The notes beneath the pieces were generated by a model. That model saw only the letters and a list, made by a program, of their open reading frames with translations. It ran no database searches and was not told the DNA's origin. 64,000 bases of DNA, taken from Fibrobacter succinogenes (GTDB lineage Bacteria > Fibrobacterota > Fibrobacteria > Fibrobacterales > Fibrobacteraceae). Shown piece after piece: positions 52,076-60,817 of the stretch (its first letter is position 1; every line of letters starts with the position of its first letter). The position numbers and the translations under genes were made by a program. The stretch covers positions 62,001-126,000 of the forward strand of contig CACWPM010000018.1 in assembly GCA_902762795.1 (NCBI GenBank), read 5' to 3'.

Positions 52076-53026
52076 TCAGTTTTTGAGGCAACGGACTGAG
52101 TATCCACTCGTTTTATGGCTACCACTATTACTAATGTGCATAGCGTCACCAACGGCAAATAAACCCACTGAGTAAGCTTTGTCTTGTTCGTCTTCTGTCG
52201 CACTCCAAAAGCCACTCATAGTGGTTGCAAACGTGACAATATTAGGCTGCTTATAGCCGGCCGGCAGAGCAGAAAATCCAACAGCATCAATGCCGTTCGC
52301 TCCAGTCTCAGGCGTCCAGCCCGTCTGAGACTTAAGAATCTTTCCAGCAACATCCTCACCTCCGACCAGGTTAAGCAAAACAGACCATTCGTCATTATTA
52401 GGTAAATGCCAGCCATCCGGGCAAACTTTGATTGCTGTTTTCCATACATACAAACGTCCTATTCTAACGCTATCTACAGCCTTATTGATAGAAGTCCAAA
52501 TTGGGCCAGAGTAAGAATCAGGTTCACTGCCATCGGTATAATCCAGATTCTGGGCCATCCACCACTGGTCACCGATCTTTACCGTTTTGTATTTTTTACC
52601 ATCGCGGTCGTCCACCAACTCGCCGTATTCGCAGTTGTCTTCCGTTTCTGTTTTGCACAGAGTCGCCAACGTGACCGAACTCGATGAAGACTTCGCCGAA
52701 CTGCTGCTCGACTTGGCAGCCTCAGAGCCGCCATCTCCCTGCTTTTTACTAGATGAGGATTTCGGCTGGTTATAGGATTCAAACCAATGGTCGCCATCGC
52801 ATTCGTAATTTTTTTGTTTGTCCTTCACATACACGATTTCACCGATTAAAGACATATTGCACTTGTATTCTTCAAGTTCGTCCATATCGGCAACTTCATC
52901 AGGCAACTCGTTGGGAGAAGAACCCTTATCATCACCACAAGCGACAAGAGCCATAGACAGGAAAATCGCAGGCAGAGATTGCTTCGCAATGCTCGCAATG
53001 ACGTTATTCATTCCAAATTTTTTCAC
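52076..53026 (-). CDS. Lipoprotein with Fibrobacter major paralogous domain
   Basis: 316 residues from GTG 53026, chosen because AAGGAG lies upstream; a longer frame to 53143 would be all hydrophobic and lacks a site, and ATG 53011 is another option. Lipobox ALVAC. A Ser-rich linker (SSSSAKSSSSSV) precedes the paralogous domain (TVKIGDQWWMAQNLDYT, PDGWHLPNNDEWSVLLN, GFWSATEDEQDKAYSV). The domain is abundant in Fibrobacter surface proteins; the function is unknown. The signal peptide (NNVIASIAKQSLPAIF) is encoded by a repeat of the TCATTGCGAGCATTGCGAAG type. Confidence 0.92.
   Translation of the reverse strand: MKKFGMNNVIASIAKQSLPAIFLSMALVACGDDKGSSPNELPDEVADMDELEEYKCNMSLIGEIVYVKDKQKNYECDGDHWFESYNQPKSSSSKKQGDGGSEAAKSSSSSAKSSSSSVTLATLCKTETEDNCEYGELVDDRDGKKYKTVKIGDQWWMAQNLDYTDGSEPDSYSGPIWTSINKAVDSVRIGRLYVWKTAIKVCPDGWHLPNNDEWSVLLNLVGGEDVAGKILKSQTGWTPETGANGIDAVGFSALPAGYKQPNIVTFATTMSGFWSATEDEQDKAYSVGLFAVGDAMHISNSGSHKTSGYSVRCLKN
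52975..53010. repeat. GATTGC...GCAATGACG repeat serving as signal peptide code
   Basis: GATTGCTTCGCAATGCTC, then GCAATGACGTTATTC. The same family as at 39668-39706. Here it is in frame and encodes part of the signal peptide of the paralogous-domain lipoprotein. Confidence 0.65.
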
Positions 53027-53444
53027 TTGCACTCCTTTTTGTATAAATAAAATAAAAAAATATATCAAATAAATTTTTGTAATAGAAAAAAATATAGACA
53101 GTAAAACGATATAGGAGATTCCGGCATAAAGCTGGAATGACATCGCAAGGATAAAACTTTACTAGATCTTTCGCCCTGCTCAGGATGACAAGTCCAAGAA
53201 TACAAAGCGTCCGCGTCTCTTTCTACCGCCTACTGTCTACTTATACTCTCGCTTCGCTCAAGTATCAAATGCTAGCCTCGGTCATGCCGACACTCGACTT
53301 ACGCATTTGTCATACTGTCAACGGCATTCCGCTTGCTTATTCCTAATCACTAACCACCCACCTAAAGGTGGCCATGCCCACATAAGTACTGAAGTACTAA
53401 GTGGTCAAAGGTAACCACCAACCACTATTTACTACATTTGGCGC
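53027..53444. repeat. Gene-free repeat-rich region before dnaG
   Basis: REP-like GGAGATTCCGGCATAAAG, then CTGGAATGACA (53112-53141), a CTTTCGCCCTGCTCAGG, then ATGACA repeat (about 53167-53190), a CTACCGCCTACTGTCTAC repeat (53224-53243), and CACTTAGTACTTCAGTACTTA-like words on the reverse strand near 53380-53402, as direct inverted repeat TAAGTACTGAAGTACTAAG. No gene is seen. The dnaG promoter should be at the right end. Confidence 0.6.
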
Positions 53445-55613
53445 ATGGCGTTTTACTCCGACGAAATCATCCAAGAACTCAAGAACCAAGCGGATATCGC
53501 GTTGGTCATTCAGCAGTTCTTGCCGCTCAAAAAAAGCGGTGTCAATCGATACGTCGGCGTGTGCCCATTCCACGATGACCACTCGCCCTCCATGACAGTG
53601 AATTCGACGCTCGGCATTTACAAGTGCTTTGCGTGCGGTGCCGGTGGTGACGTTTTTAAGTTCATCCAGGAACATGAAAAATTGGACTTCAAGGGTGCCG
53701 TAGAATGGGTTGCCAACTTTGTGGGCTATGCGCTCCCGAACCTCGGCAACAACGTCAACACAGAAGCACTTGAAGAGCGCACGATGGTCCGCAAGTTGAA
53801 TGAACTTGCCTGCGCCTGGTTCGAAGAACAGCTCACATTAAGCCCCAAGGCTTTGGAGTATTTGAACAAGCGACGAGTCTCGTCCGAGACTCGCAAGCAG
53901 TTCCACATCGGTTATGCTCCGACGGGGCGCGAAGGTTTTATCGGCTACGCCGCACGCAACGGATTTTCGCCTCGCGACTGCGTCAAGGCTGGGCTTGCCG
54001 TCGAGAAAGAAAACGGCGGCATCGCAGACAAGTTCCGCGATCGCTTGATGATTGCCATCCAGAACCTCTCGGGAGTCGTCGTCGCGTTTGGCGGTCGCGA
54101 CTTGAGTGATCCCGCATCGCACAACGGAATAAAGCTTGCCAAGTACATGAACAGCCCGGAAACCGCGCTTTACAGCAAGCGCGATATTCTCTTCGGGTTG
54201 AACCACAGCCGAAACGCCATCATGAAGGAGAATGCGGTCATTATCGTCGAAGGATATTTTGACCTCATCAGCCTTTATCAAAGCGGCGTGCAGAACGTCG
54301 TGGCAGCCTCGGGTACCGCACTCACCGAGAATCACGCAAGCATTCTCGCCCGCTACGCAAAGACCGCTTACCTTGTATTTGATGGAGACGCCGCCGGGCA
54401 AAACGCCACGCGCCGCAGTCTCGAAATCGTGCTGCCCAAAGGCCTTTCGCCAAAAGTTTTTGCGCTTTCGCGACCGGACGGTACCAAAATTGACCCGGAC
54501 AACTTTGTAAACGAGCAAGGCCCGGACGCCTTCAGAAGAGCGCTCCGCACCGCCGAAGACTGGCTCAGCTATCTCGGACGAACAATGCCGAACAACAGCC
54601 CCGAAGACCGTGCTGCATTCATCACGCAGGCTAAAACGCTCATCAAGAGTATCGAGAATCCGGAACTGCGCAATCAATATTTGAAACTTGTTTCGGAGCG
54701 TTACAGCACAACGCGTTCCCTCGCGGGCATCAAGGTGGCACACCCGAAACGCGAAAAAGCGCCCACTGCCGAACAGCCCGCAGCACCGCAAGTAAGCGTT
54801 CCGTGGGAACTTTTATCGCCGATTGAAGTACGCTTTGCAAATTTGCTTTACCGCAACCCCACGCTTCTCGACCGCGCCGCAGAATATTTCGACATGGACT
54901 TTGCCGCAAGCGGAATCCAAATTTTCGATTCTCCACTGATTGATGAATTTATCCAGTCGATTCTCGCGCAATATGCAGAAACGGGCACATTCTCGCCGAG
55001 AACATTGTACGAATCGCTTTCGCCGCAGTTGCAGCTTTTCTTGGAACAGCTCCCCGACGAGACGTGGAAAACGCCGAACGAAATTCTGGAATTTTACGAC
55101 ACGTTAGCCGTACTCACACTCAACCTGTGCGACCGCTACAAAAAGCTCATCCCGCTCGACTCCGAAGCGGGCATGCGTCTCCGCATGCAGTTGAACAAGT
55201 TCACACAAGGCATCCAGATTATCTCGAAGAAGCGCAAGATTTCGGCCATTACGCCGGACGTTTTCGCCGAGCAAATCATCCAGAGTAAAGCGCCACTCAT
55301 CGACCTTTATACGTCAATTAACGATTTGTCGTCGGGCTCCGCGCAGTCCAATACCGCGCAGTTCGCAATTCCGCAAGCACCGGCCGCCGCGCAGTTTAAT
55401 GCAACGCAGTTCATGGCACAACCCGCGCAATTTTCGCAACCCGAAATGCCCCCGGAGATGGAAGCCCCGCCTCCGTTCGATGGCGACGAGCAGTACGCTT
55501 CAAGCGAACCACCCGAAGAAGCTCCGTACGACCCGAACGAAGAACCTTACGTCCCTGACGATGAGCCCTACGTTCCCGACGATGACTTTGGAGCCATGGA
55601 CGATTTCGGCTAA
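53445..55613 (+). CDS. dnaG: DNA primase DnaG with long acidic tail
   Basis: 722 residues. The zinc finger is CHC2 type (C40, H43, C61, C64), the TOPRIM core has EGYFD (269-273) and DGDAAG (313-318), and the helicase-binding region follows to about residue 620. Residues about 640-722 form an unusual tail: Gln/Ala-rich, then Pro/Glu/Asp-rich repeats (EEPYVPDDEPYVPDDD) ending DDFGAMDDFG, recalling the acidic tip of SSB proteins. DnaG makes RNA primers at forks. ATG 53445 lies after GCGC without a strong ribosome binding site. Confidence 0.95.
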   Translation: MAFYSDEIIQELKNQADIALVIQQFLPLKKSGVNRYVGVCPFHDDHSPSMTVNSTLGIYKCFACGAGGDVFKFIQEHEKLDFKGAVEWVANFVGYALPNLGNNVNTEALEERTMVRKLNELACAWFEEQLTLSPKALEYLNKRRVSSETRKQFHIGYAPTGREGFIGYAARNGFSPRDCVKAGLAVEKENGGIADKFRDRLMIAIQNLSGVVVAFGGRDLSDPASHNGIKLAKYMNSPETALYSKRDILFGLNHSRNAIMKENAVIIVEGYFDLISLYQSGVQNVVAASGTALTENHASILARYAKTAYLVFDGDAAGQNATRRSLEIVLPKGLSPKVFALSRPDGTKIDPDNFVNEQGPDAFRRALRTAEDWLSYLGRTMPNNSPEDRAAFITQAKTLIKSIENPELRNQYLKLVSERYSTTRSLAGIKVAHPKREKAPTAEQPAAPQVSVPWELLSPIEVRFANLLYRNPTLLDRAAEYFDMDFAASGIQIFDSPLIDEFIQSILAQYAETGTFSPRTLYESLSPQLQLFLEQLPDETWKTPNEILEFYDTLAVLTLNLCDRYKKLIPLDSEAGMRLRMQLNKFTQGIQIISKKRKISAITPDVFAEQIIQSKAPLIDLYTSINDLSSGSAQSNTAQFAIPQAPAAAQFNATQFMAQPAQFSQPEMPPEMEAPPPFDGDEQYASSEPPEEAPYDPNEEPYVPDDEPYVPDDDFGAMDDFG

Positions 55614-55644
55614 GCCCACAAGATTTTAAAATTAAAGAGGAAAT

Positions 55645-56394
55645 ATGTTATCCATCAAGAACCTTAAAGCAAGTATCGAAGACGGCACCCAAATCCTGAA
55701 AGGGATCAATCTCGAGGTCAAGCCGGGAGAAGTCCACGCCATCATGGGCCCGAACGGCTCCGGCAAAAGCACGCTTTCTAAAGTGATTGCAGGCCACCCC
55801 GCTTACCATGTCGATGGCGGTTCTGTGGAACTGGACGGCAAGAACTTGCTCGAAATGGAAATCAACGAACGCGCCAATTCCGGCCTCTTTATCAGCACGC
55901 AGTACCCGACCGAAATTCCGGGCGTGAACAACGTGGAATTCTTGAAGATGGCACTCAACAGCAAGCGTGCGTTCCTCGGCCAGCCCGAAATGAGCGACGA
56001 AGATTTCAAAAAGCTCTGCGAAGAAAAGATGAGCTTACTCGAAATGGACGAACGCTATCGTGAACGCGGCGTAAACGACGGCATGAGCGGTGGAGAAAAG
56101 AAGCGTAACGAAATTCTCCAGATGGCTATTCTCGATCCGAAGGTGAGCTTCCTCGACGAAACAGACTCCGGCCTCGACATTGACGCCCTCCGCATCGTGG
56201 CAAACGGAATCAACCACATCATGAGCCCCGAAAAGGCTGTGATTCTCGTGACGCATTACCAGCGCTTGCTGGACTACATCAAGCCCACTTACGTCCATGT
56301 GCTCCGTCACGGCAAAATCATCTTGAGTGGAGGCCCGGAACTCGCCCTCAAGCTCGAAGATCAAGGCTACGACTGGATCGAAGAAGCCAAGTAA
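55645..56394 (+). CDS. sufC: Fe-S cluster assembly ATPase SufC
   Basis: 249 residues. Walker A GPNGSGKST, signature GMSGGEKKRNEILQMA and Walker B KVSFLDETDSGLD with the SufC-specific TDSGLDIDALR. AGAGG precedes the ATG. It powers the SufBCD scaffold. It starts 32 bases after the dnaG stop and is followed by sufD after 16 bases, but sufB and sufS are not here. Confidence 0.97.
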   Translation: MLSIKNLKASIEDGTQILKGINLEVKPGEVHAIMGPNGSGKSTLSKVIAGHPAYHVDGGSVELDGKNLLEMEINERANSGLFISTQYPTEIPGVNNVEFLKMALNSKRAFLGQPEMSDEDFKKLCEEKMSLLEMDERYRERGVNDGMSGGEKKRNEILQMAILDPKVSFLDETDSGLDIDALRIVANGINHIMSPEKAVILVTHYQRLLDYIKPTYVHVLRHGKIILSGGPELALKLEDQGYDWIEEAK

Positions 56395-56409
56395 AGTCGA
56401 GGACGCATA

Positions 56410-57468
56410 ATGAACGCTGAATTTATACAGAACTTGCCCACCGCGGAACAAGCGATAGCACGCCTCCGCGAACTCGGCATGCCCCGTCGCAATAACGAAC
56501 TTTGGTCGTTTTTCCCGGTCGCCAAAATCCCGACTCCGGAATTTATGGGCACGGATTTTGCAACAGCCCCAACGACTACCCCGGCAGCAGCCCCGGCGCA
56601 TTCCTCAAGCGATGAAGCAGTCCAAAAAGAATCCGACTTTGCGGCCCTCCTCCCGATTGCAAACCAGGCCCGCCCCATGATTCGCGAAATCGTGGCAGGT
56701 GCCGCCGAAATGGCCATGCTCAAGTGCAACAACGACTTTGGTCACACCGTTCTTGACATCGGCAAAGGCGCCAAGGTGAGCCTCGAAATTCTCGACAACA
56801 AGGTCACGCACGACATTGCCGCCGAACGCTTCGACATCAACGTCGGCGAAAATGCAGATGTCGAAATTTTCTTTGCAAATCCGGCTTGCGATTTGCCGCT
56901 CCGCTTCAGGCACTTCAACATCAACCAGGCCGCAGGCGCCAACGTCCGATTCTCCAGCATCTGCAAGGATACCGCAATCGGCCGCGTGAGCGTCGAATGT
57001 CACCTCAAAGGAGAAGGCGCCAACTTCGACTACCGCAGCCTCCATATTCTCGATGGCGAAGCCTCGCAGCACAGCCGCCTCACGATTTACCACGAAGCCC
57101 CGCGCACGGTGAGCACCCAGCTTGCCCGCAACTTGCTTTCCGGTTCTGCACGCGTGAGCTATGACGGAAGCGTCATCGTCGGTTACGACTGCACTGGAGT
57201 CAACTCCAGCCAGCTCGTGAACACCATCCTCATGAGCGAAGATGCTAGTGTCTCCGTGAAGCCCGTCCTCAAGATTTATCACGATGACGTGGAATGCACG
57301 CACGGCAACACCGTCGGCGAACTCGATGCAGAACAGATGTTCTACCTCGTGAGCCGCGGCATCCCGAAAAAGTCCGCCCAGGAAATGCTCATGCGCTCGT
57401 TTGCACAAGAAACATTCCTGCCACTCCCCGACAGCCCTGCGAAAAAGCGGTTGATGAGCAGTCTTTAG
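56410..57468 (+). CDS. sufD: Fe-S cluster assembly protein SufD
   Basis: 352 residues. The N-terminal part differs, but the SufBD core (SRLTIYHEAPRTVSTQLARNLLSGSARVSYDG) and the C-terminal ECTHGNTVGELDAEQMFYLVSRGIPKKSAQEMLM are typical of SufD, including the conserved His and the AQ helix. SufD with SufB and SufC accepts sulfur and builds clusters. The absence of sufB next to it is unusual. Confidence 0.93.
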   Translation: MNAEFIQNLPTAEQAIARLRELGMPRRNNELWSFFPVAKIPTPEFMGTDFATAPTTTPAAAPAHSSSDEAVQKESDFAALLPIANQARPMIREIVAGAAEMAMLKCNNDFGHTVLDIGKGAKVSLEILDNKVTHDIAAERFDINVGENADVEIFFANPACDLPLRFRHFNINQAAGANVRFSSICKDTAIGRVSVECHLKGEGANFDYRSLHILDGEASQHSRLTIYHEAPRTVSTQLARNLLSGSARVSYDGSVIVGYDCTGVNSSQLVNTILMSEDASVSVKPVLKIYHDDVECTHGNTVGELDAEQMFYLVSRGIPKKSAQEMLMRSFAQETFLPLPDSPAKKRLMSSL

Positions 57469-57574
57469 ACGACAAATGCGTAAGGCGAATGAAGCAGGAT
57501 TGCTTGCAAGCCTATTTCTGAGCCTAGCATTTGGTACTTGTACAAAGAACGCTCGCAAACTCCAACTAAACAAT

Positions 57575-57612
57575 AAAAAAGGCGGCTTCGGTCGCCATTT
57601 TCTATTTTAGTA
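57575..57612 (+). terminator. Terminator of the dnaG-sufC-sufD run
   Basis: GGCGGC TTCG GTCGCC (57581-57596) with a cUUCGg tetraloop, followed by ATTTTCTATTTT. The preceding A run makes it possibly bidirectional. Confidence 0.85.
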
Positions 57613-57705
57613 TTCCCCACACAAAAACGTAAATTATTTATAGCAAAATGATATGTTTTGGGCAAAAAATCTATATTAGAGCAAAACTTTAAAACAGGAG
57701 TCTGT

Positions 57706-58191
57706 ATGCATCCAACCAAATTAGGTATAGCTATCGTCTTTTTTTTGAGCTTTATTCTTACTTCATGCTGGCCAACCGATTCCGGTTCGAACAACTGTAG
57801 TTTTGCCGAAACAGACAACGAATGGATTTATACAACGTCCAGTCATTACGAAGACGGTTACACTGAATCCGATGTAAAAGTCACAGTAACGGATACTGGA
57901 GCCGTAGAACATTACAAATCAGTTAAGCACGGCGCAACAATTTATACAGGGTGCGATAGCTACATGCCATCGGTAACGGGTACTGAAGAAAATCCCCAAA
58001 CAACAACTAATGACAAATTCACCAGTACATTTTACTGCAAAAATGGTGCATACTATTCTGAATCTGATTTCTACTACAATTTTAAAGATGAAAATAGCCA
58101 ATACAAGTCACGCAAGCAATTGTTCGACGAGCATATGAAATCTTGCAAGGCTGCCGGCAAATATTACAGCGGCGGTCCTTTCCCCTGGTAG
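57706..58191 (+). CDS. Lipoprotein, unknown
   Basis: 161 residues from ATG 57706 with CAGGAG upstream. Lipobox LTSC. The mature part is rich in Tyr, Asp, Ser and Thr with Cys residues at intervals that could form disulfides (NNCSF, GCDSY, FYCKNG, SCKAAG). No family is recognised. Confidence 0.8.
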   Translation: MHPTKLGIAIVFFLSFILTSCWPTDSGSNNCSFAETDNEWIYTTSSHYEDGYTESDVKVTVTDTGAVEHYKSVKHGATIYTGCDSYMPSVTGTEENPQTTTNDKFTSTFYCKNGAYYSESDFYYNFKDENSQYKSRKQLFDEHMKSCKAAGKYYSGGPFPW

Positions 58192-58228
58192 CGTTTGTAC
58201 GCAATAGCGGTATACGTCCCTCAAACAT

Positions 58229-58257
58229 AAACAAGGCGGTTCAAAACCGCCTTGTTT
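58229..58257. terminator. Bidirectional terminator
   Basis: A perfect 12-bp stem AAACAAGGCGGT/ACCGCCTTGTTT with loop TCAAA. It ends the lipoprotein gene and, on the reverse strand, sits 6 bases after the stop of the predicted small gene at 58264-58392. Confidence 0.92.
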
Positions 58258-58263
58258 GCATCT

Positions 58264-58392
58264 TTAAATCCAGTTTTTTAAAATCAACAAAATAGAGCCA
58301 CAAAAAGCGACGATGAAATTCACTACGAACTCCTCAAATGGAGTTCGTTTCGGTTTTTCTTCCGAAATACGGTCGTCCTCTAAGTATCCCAT
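58264..58392 (-). CDS. Probable 42-residue single-pass membrane protein
   Basis: An ATG at 58392 starts 42 codons ending in TAA 58264-58266. The N-terminal half is charged (EDDRISEEKPKRTPFEEF), and the C-terminal half is a membrane helix (VVNFIVAFCGSILLILKN). The bidirectional terminator begins directly after its stop, which favours a real gene. The upstream AGGAACGAGACGAG is a weak ribosome binding site. An internal hairpin at 58325-58348 is part of the coding sequence. Confidence 0.5.
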   Translation of the reverse strand: MGYLEDDRISEEKPKRTPFEEFVVNFIVAFCGSILLILKNWI

Positions 58393-58532
58393 TCTCGTCT
58401 CGTTCCTGTAGATTTATTTCTACGCCGTATAATTTAACTTTTTTTCTTAAAATCCCAAAGACTTTTTCAATTCCTTTTTTTTAGAAATACAAATAATATG
58501 ATGCACCGCACAGTTTAACACAACGATAGTCA

Positions 58533-58560
58533 AAAGCGAGCACTTCTAAGTGCCCGCTTT
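58533..58560 (-). terminator. Terminator of the SulP gene
   Basis: AAAGCGAGCACTT/AAGTGCCCGCTTT (58533-58545 with 58548-58560) with one mismatch, directly after the SulP stop and followed on the reverse strand by CTTTTG. Confidence 0.75.
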
Positions 58561-58566
58561 GCTTGT

Positions 58567-60477
58567 TTACACTTTCTGACTTTCTTCGATCTTCTTGATG
58601 GGTTCGTCCATCATGCGTTCTGCGATAACTTCCGGCGTTTCTTCAGCCACTGCGGCATTCGATTCTTCCGGCATCCACGGTCTGTCGAGACTCTTTTCCC
58701 AGGACACCGTCGGGGCTTGAACATCTTCATGAGAAGCATCTACAATCGGAAGGCCGAGAAGTTCACGAGCACGGTTGAGAGCGGCATCAATGTTACCGAG
58801 AGCGTTCTCTTCGCCAAGTTGAGCAAGTACACCGGCACGCGTCAAAGCCACCACCGGCTGGGCATGCACGCCACTCAAGAGGAGCTGCGTACCTTCGCTC
58901 TTGCAACGCTTGAGCAAGTCTTCAATCATGTTGATACCGGCAGCGTCAATGCTAGAGACGCTACGCATACGCAAAATCAAGATCTTCGGCTTTTCGGAAA
59001 TGCGGTTCATCGTTTCCTTGAACTTATCGACAGCGCCAAAGAAGAGCGAACCGGCAAGTTCGTACACAAGCACGCCCTTCGGCACCTGGCGACCGAGACT
59101 GTTGCGGGCTGCTTCGTCATCGTCATCCTTCAAGGCAGAAGAAACTGCTTCGACTTCGGCAACATCGCTCATGCGCTTGATGAAGAGCACTGCGGCAAGG
59201 AGCACGCCCACTTCGATAGCGACCGTAAGGTCGATAATCACCGTGAGGAAGAATGCGACGAGCATCACAGTCACATCACTCTTGGGAGCCTTGAACATCT
59301 TGATTACGCTGCGGTAACCGCACATGTTGAAGGCGACCTGGAAAAGCACAGCGGCAAGGGCTGCCATCGGGATCATTTCGGCATACTTGCCAAGCACGAG
59401 CATAATCAAAAGCAAAACGACAGCGTGAACAAGGCCAGAAATCGGGCTCACGGCACCGTTACGGATGTTCGTTGCGGTACGGGCAATAGCACCCGTCGCC
59501 GGGATACCGCCAAAAATCGGGCTCAAGATGTTAGCGACACCCTGACCGAAAAGTTCCGTATTGGAGCGATGCTTTGTACTCGTCATACCGTCAGCAACCA
59601 CTGCAGAAAGAAGCGATTCGATAGCGCCGAGCATAGCAATCGTAAGTGCCGGCTGGAACACCTTTTGCATCATTTCGAGGCTGATATTCGGGAGGTGCGG
59701 CACCGGGAATCCGCTAGGGATGTGGTTCTTCATGCCAATCGTCACCACGCCGTGACCGTTCACCGGATCGTCCCAGCCAAGGACCTTCACCATCACCGTT
59801 GCAACGATAATCGCAATGAGGGAACCCGGAACCTTCGTCGTAATCTTCGGCCACAAAATACAGACCGCAAGAGCGACAACGCCCACAATCACGGAATAAA
59901 CGTTCATGGAACCGAAAGAAGAAACGTAAAGCTTGATTTTGCCCACGGCGTCAGCCGGGTCAGCCCCCGCAAACGTGAGACCGAAAAAGTTAGGCACCTG
60001 ACCAAGCGCAATGATAATAGCGATACCCGCCGTAAACCCGACCGTCACCGGATACGGAATGAACTTGATAATCGCACCGAACTTTGCAAGACCGAAAATG
60101 ACGAGGAAAATACCGGCCAAGAGCGTTGCCGAAGCAAGGCCATCGTAGCCGTACTGGCTCACGATGCCGTAGACAATCACGATGAAAGCGCCCGTGGGGC
60201 CGCCAATCTGGAAGCGTGAACCGCCCAACAGAGAAATGATGAAACCCGCGATAATGGCCGTGTAGAGGCCCTGTTCAGGACCCACTCCAGACGCTATAGC
60301 GAACGCAATCGCCAAGGGGAGAGCCAAAATGCCGACAATCAAGCCCGACATCAAGTCGCTCGTAAAATCCTTGCGCGTGTAGCCGCGCTTCAGCGAACGG
60401 GCGATTTCCGGAGTGATCGTCGAAACGATGCCTGCCAAATACTGTTTGACGGATTCCTTGGCGTGAATATCGGACAT
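58567..60477 (-). CDS. SulP-family anion transporter with STAS domain
   Basis: 636 residues with about 12-14 membrane segments. The signature GILALPLAIAFAIASGVGPEQGLYTAIIAGF and GGPTGAFIVIVYGIV are typical of SulP. Residues about 460-570 form the STAS domain (ILRMRSVSSIDAAGINMIEDLL). The C-terminal tail is charged. Substrates in the family include sulfate, bicarbonate, fumarate and others; no neighbour tells which. The ATG is preceded by GGAGACC. Confidence 0.94.
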   Translation of the reverse strand: MSDIHAKESVKQYLAGIVSTITPEIARSLKRGYTRKDFTSDLMSGLIVGILALPLAIAFAIASGVGPEQGLYTAIIAGFIISLLGGSRFQIGGPTGAFIVIVYGIVSQYGYDGLASATLLAGIFLVIFGLAKFGAIIKFIPYPVTVGFTAGIAIIIALGQVPNFFGLTFAGADPADAVGKIKLYVSSFGSMNVYSVIVGVVALAVCILWPKITTKVPGSLIAIIVATVMVKVLGWDDPVNGHGVVTIGMKNHIPSGFPVPHLPNISLEMMQKVFQPALTIAMLGAIESLLSAVVADGMTSTKHRSNTELFGQGVANILSPIFGGIPATGAIARTATNIRNGAVSPISGLVHAVVLLLIMLVLGKYAEMIPMAALAAVLFQVAFNMCGYRSVIKMFKAPKSDVTVMLVAFFLTVIIDLTVAIEVGVLLAAVLFIKRMSDVAEVEAVSSALKDDDDEAARNSLGRQVPKGVLVYELAGSLFFGAVDKFKETMNRISEKPKILILRMRSVSSIDAAGINMIEDLLKRCKSEGTQLLLSGVHAQPVVALTRAGVLAQLGEENALGNIDAALNRARELLGLPIVDASHEDVQAPTVSWEKSLDRPWMPEESNAAVAEETPEVIAERMMDEPIKKIEESQKV

Positions 60478-60817
60478 TAAAGGTCTCCCTATATAAAATC
60501 GAGACCCAAATTTAGGAATTTACTTCAATTTCGTTAAGGGGGGTAAGATTTTTTTATAAAATATTGTTTACGCGAATTAGGTTTTAGGTTACAGGTTATA
60601 GGTATTAGGATAAATATCACGAGCTTCGCTCGTCTTTAAAAGGTGGCGTAGCCAGATTATAAAAACCTAGCCCCTAATACCTAACACCTACAGTACTGTC
60701 TGGATCCTCTTCGAGGATGACGCATTAACCTCTAAAGTAATCCCGCCGTGGCAAACCACGCATCTACTTTGAGCAACAAGTTTTTCTGTCTACCGTCTAC
60801 TGCCTACTGTCTACTAA
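60478..60817. repeat. Gene-free repeat region with a paired-arm element
   Basis: Holds a paired-arm TTAGG repeat (next entry), a GGATCCTCTTCGAGGATGACG word (about 60702-60722), and CTACCGTCTACTGCCTACTG, then TCTACTAATTA (60790-60818), which directly follows the stop of the zinc-ribbon gene on the reverse strand. No gene is seen. Confidence 0.7.
60577..60691. repeat. Paired-arm TTAGG repeat with two hairpins (copy by the SulP gene)
   Basis: Left arm TTAGGTTTTAGGTTACAGG, then TTATAGGTATTAGGA. Core: ACGAGC TTC GCTCGT (60619-60633), CTTTAAAAGG, TGGC GTA GCCA (60644-60654). Right arm AACCTAGCCCCTAATACC, then TAACACCTAC. The hairpins pair where the copy at 48094-48222 pairs, with different bases. 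Confidence 0.8.

Noticed and set aside
53027-53444. Replication origin near dnaG
   Set aside because: No dnaA gene or cluster of DnaA boxes is seen; the content is dispersed repeats.
58325-58348. Hairpin ACGAACTCC/GGAGTTCGT read as a terminator
   Set aside because: It lies inside the probable 42-residue coding frame and has only a weak T run.
58717-60219. A 500-residue forward frame across the SulP gene
   Set aside because: Arg/His/Asn-rich complement of membrane-protein codons, with no ribosome binding site or domain.
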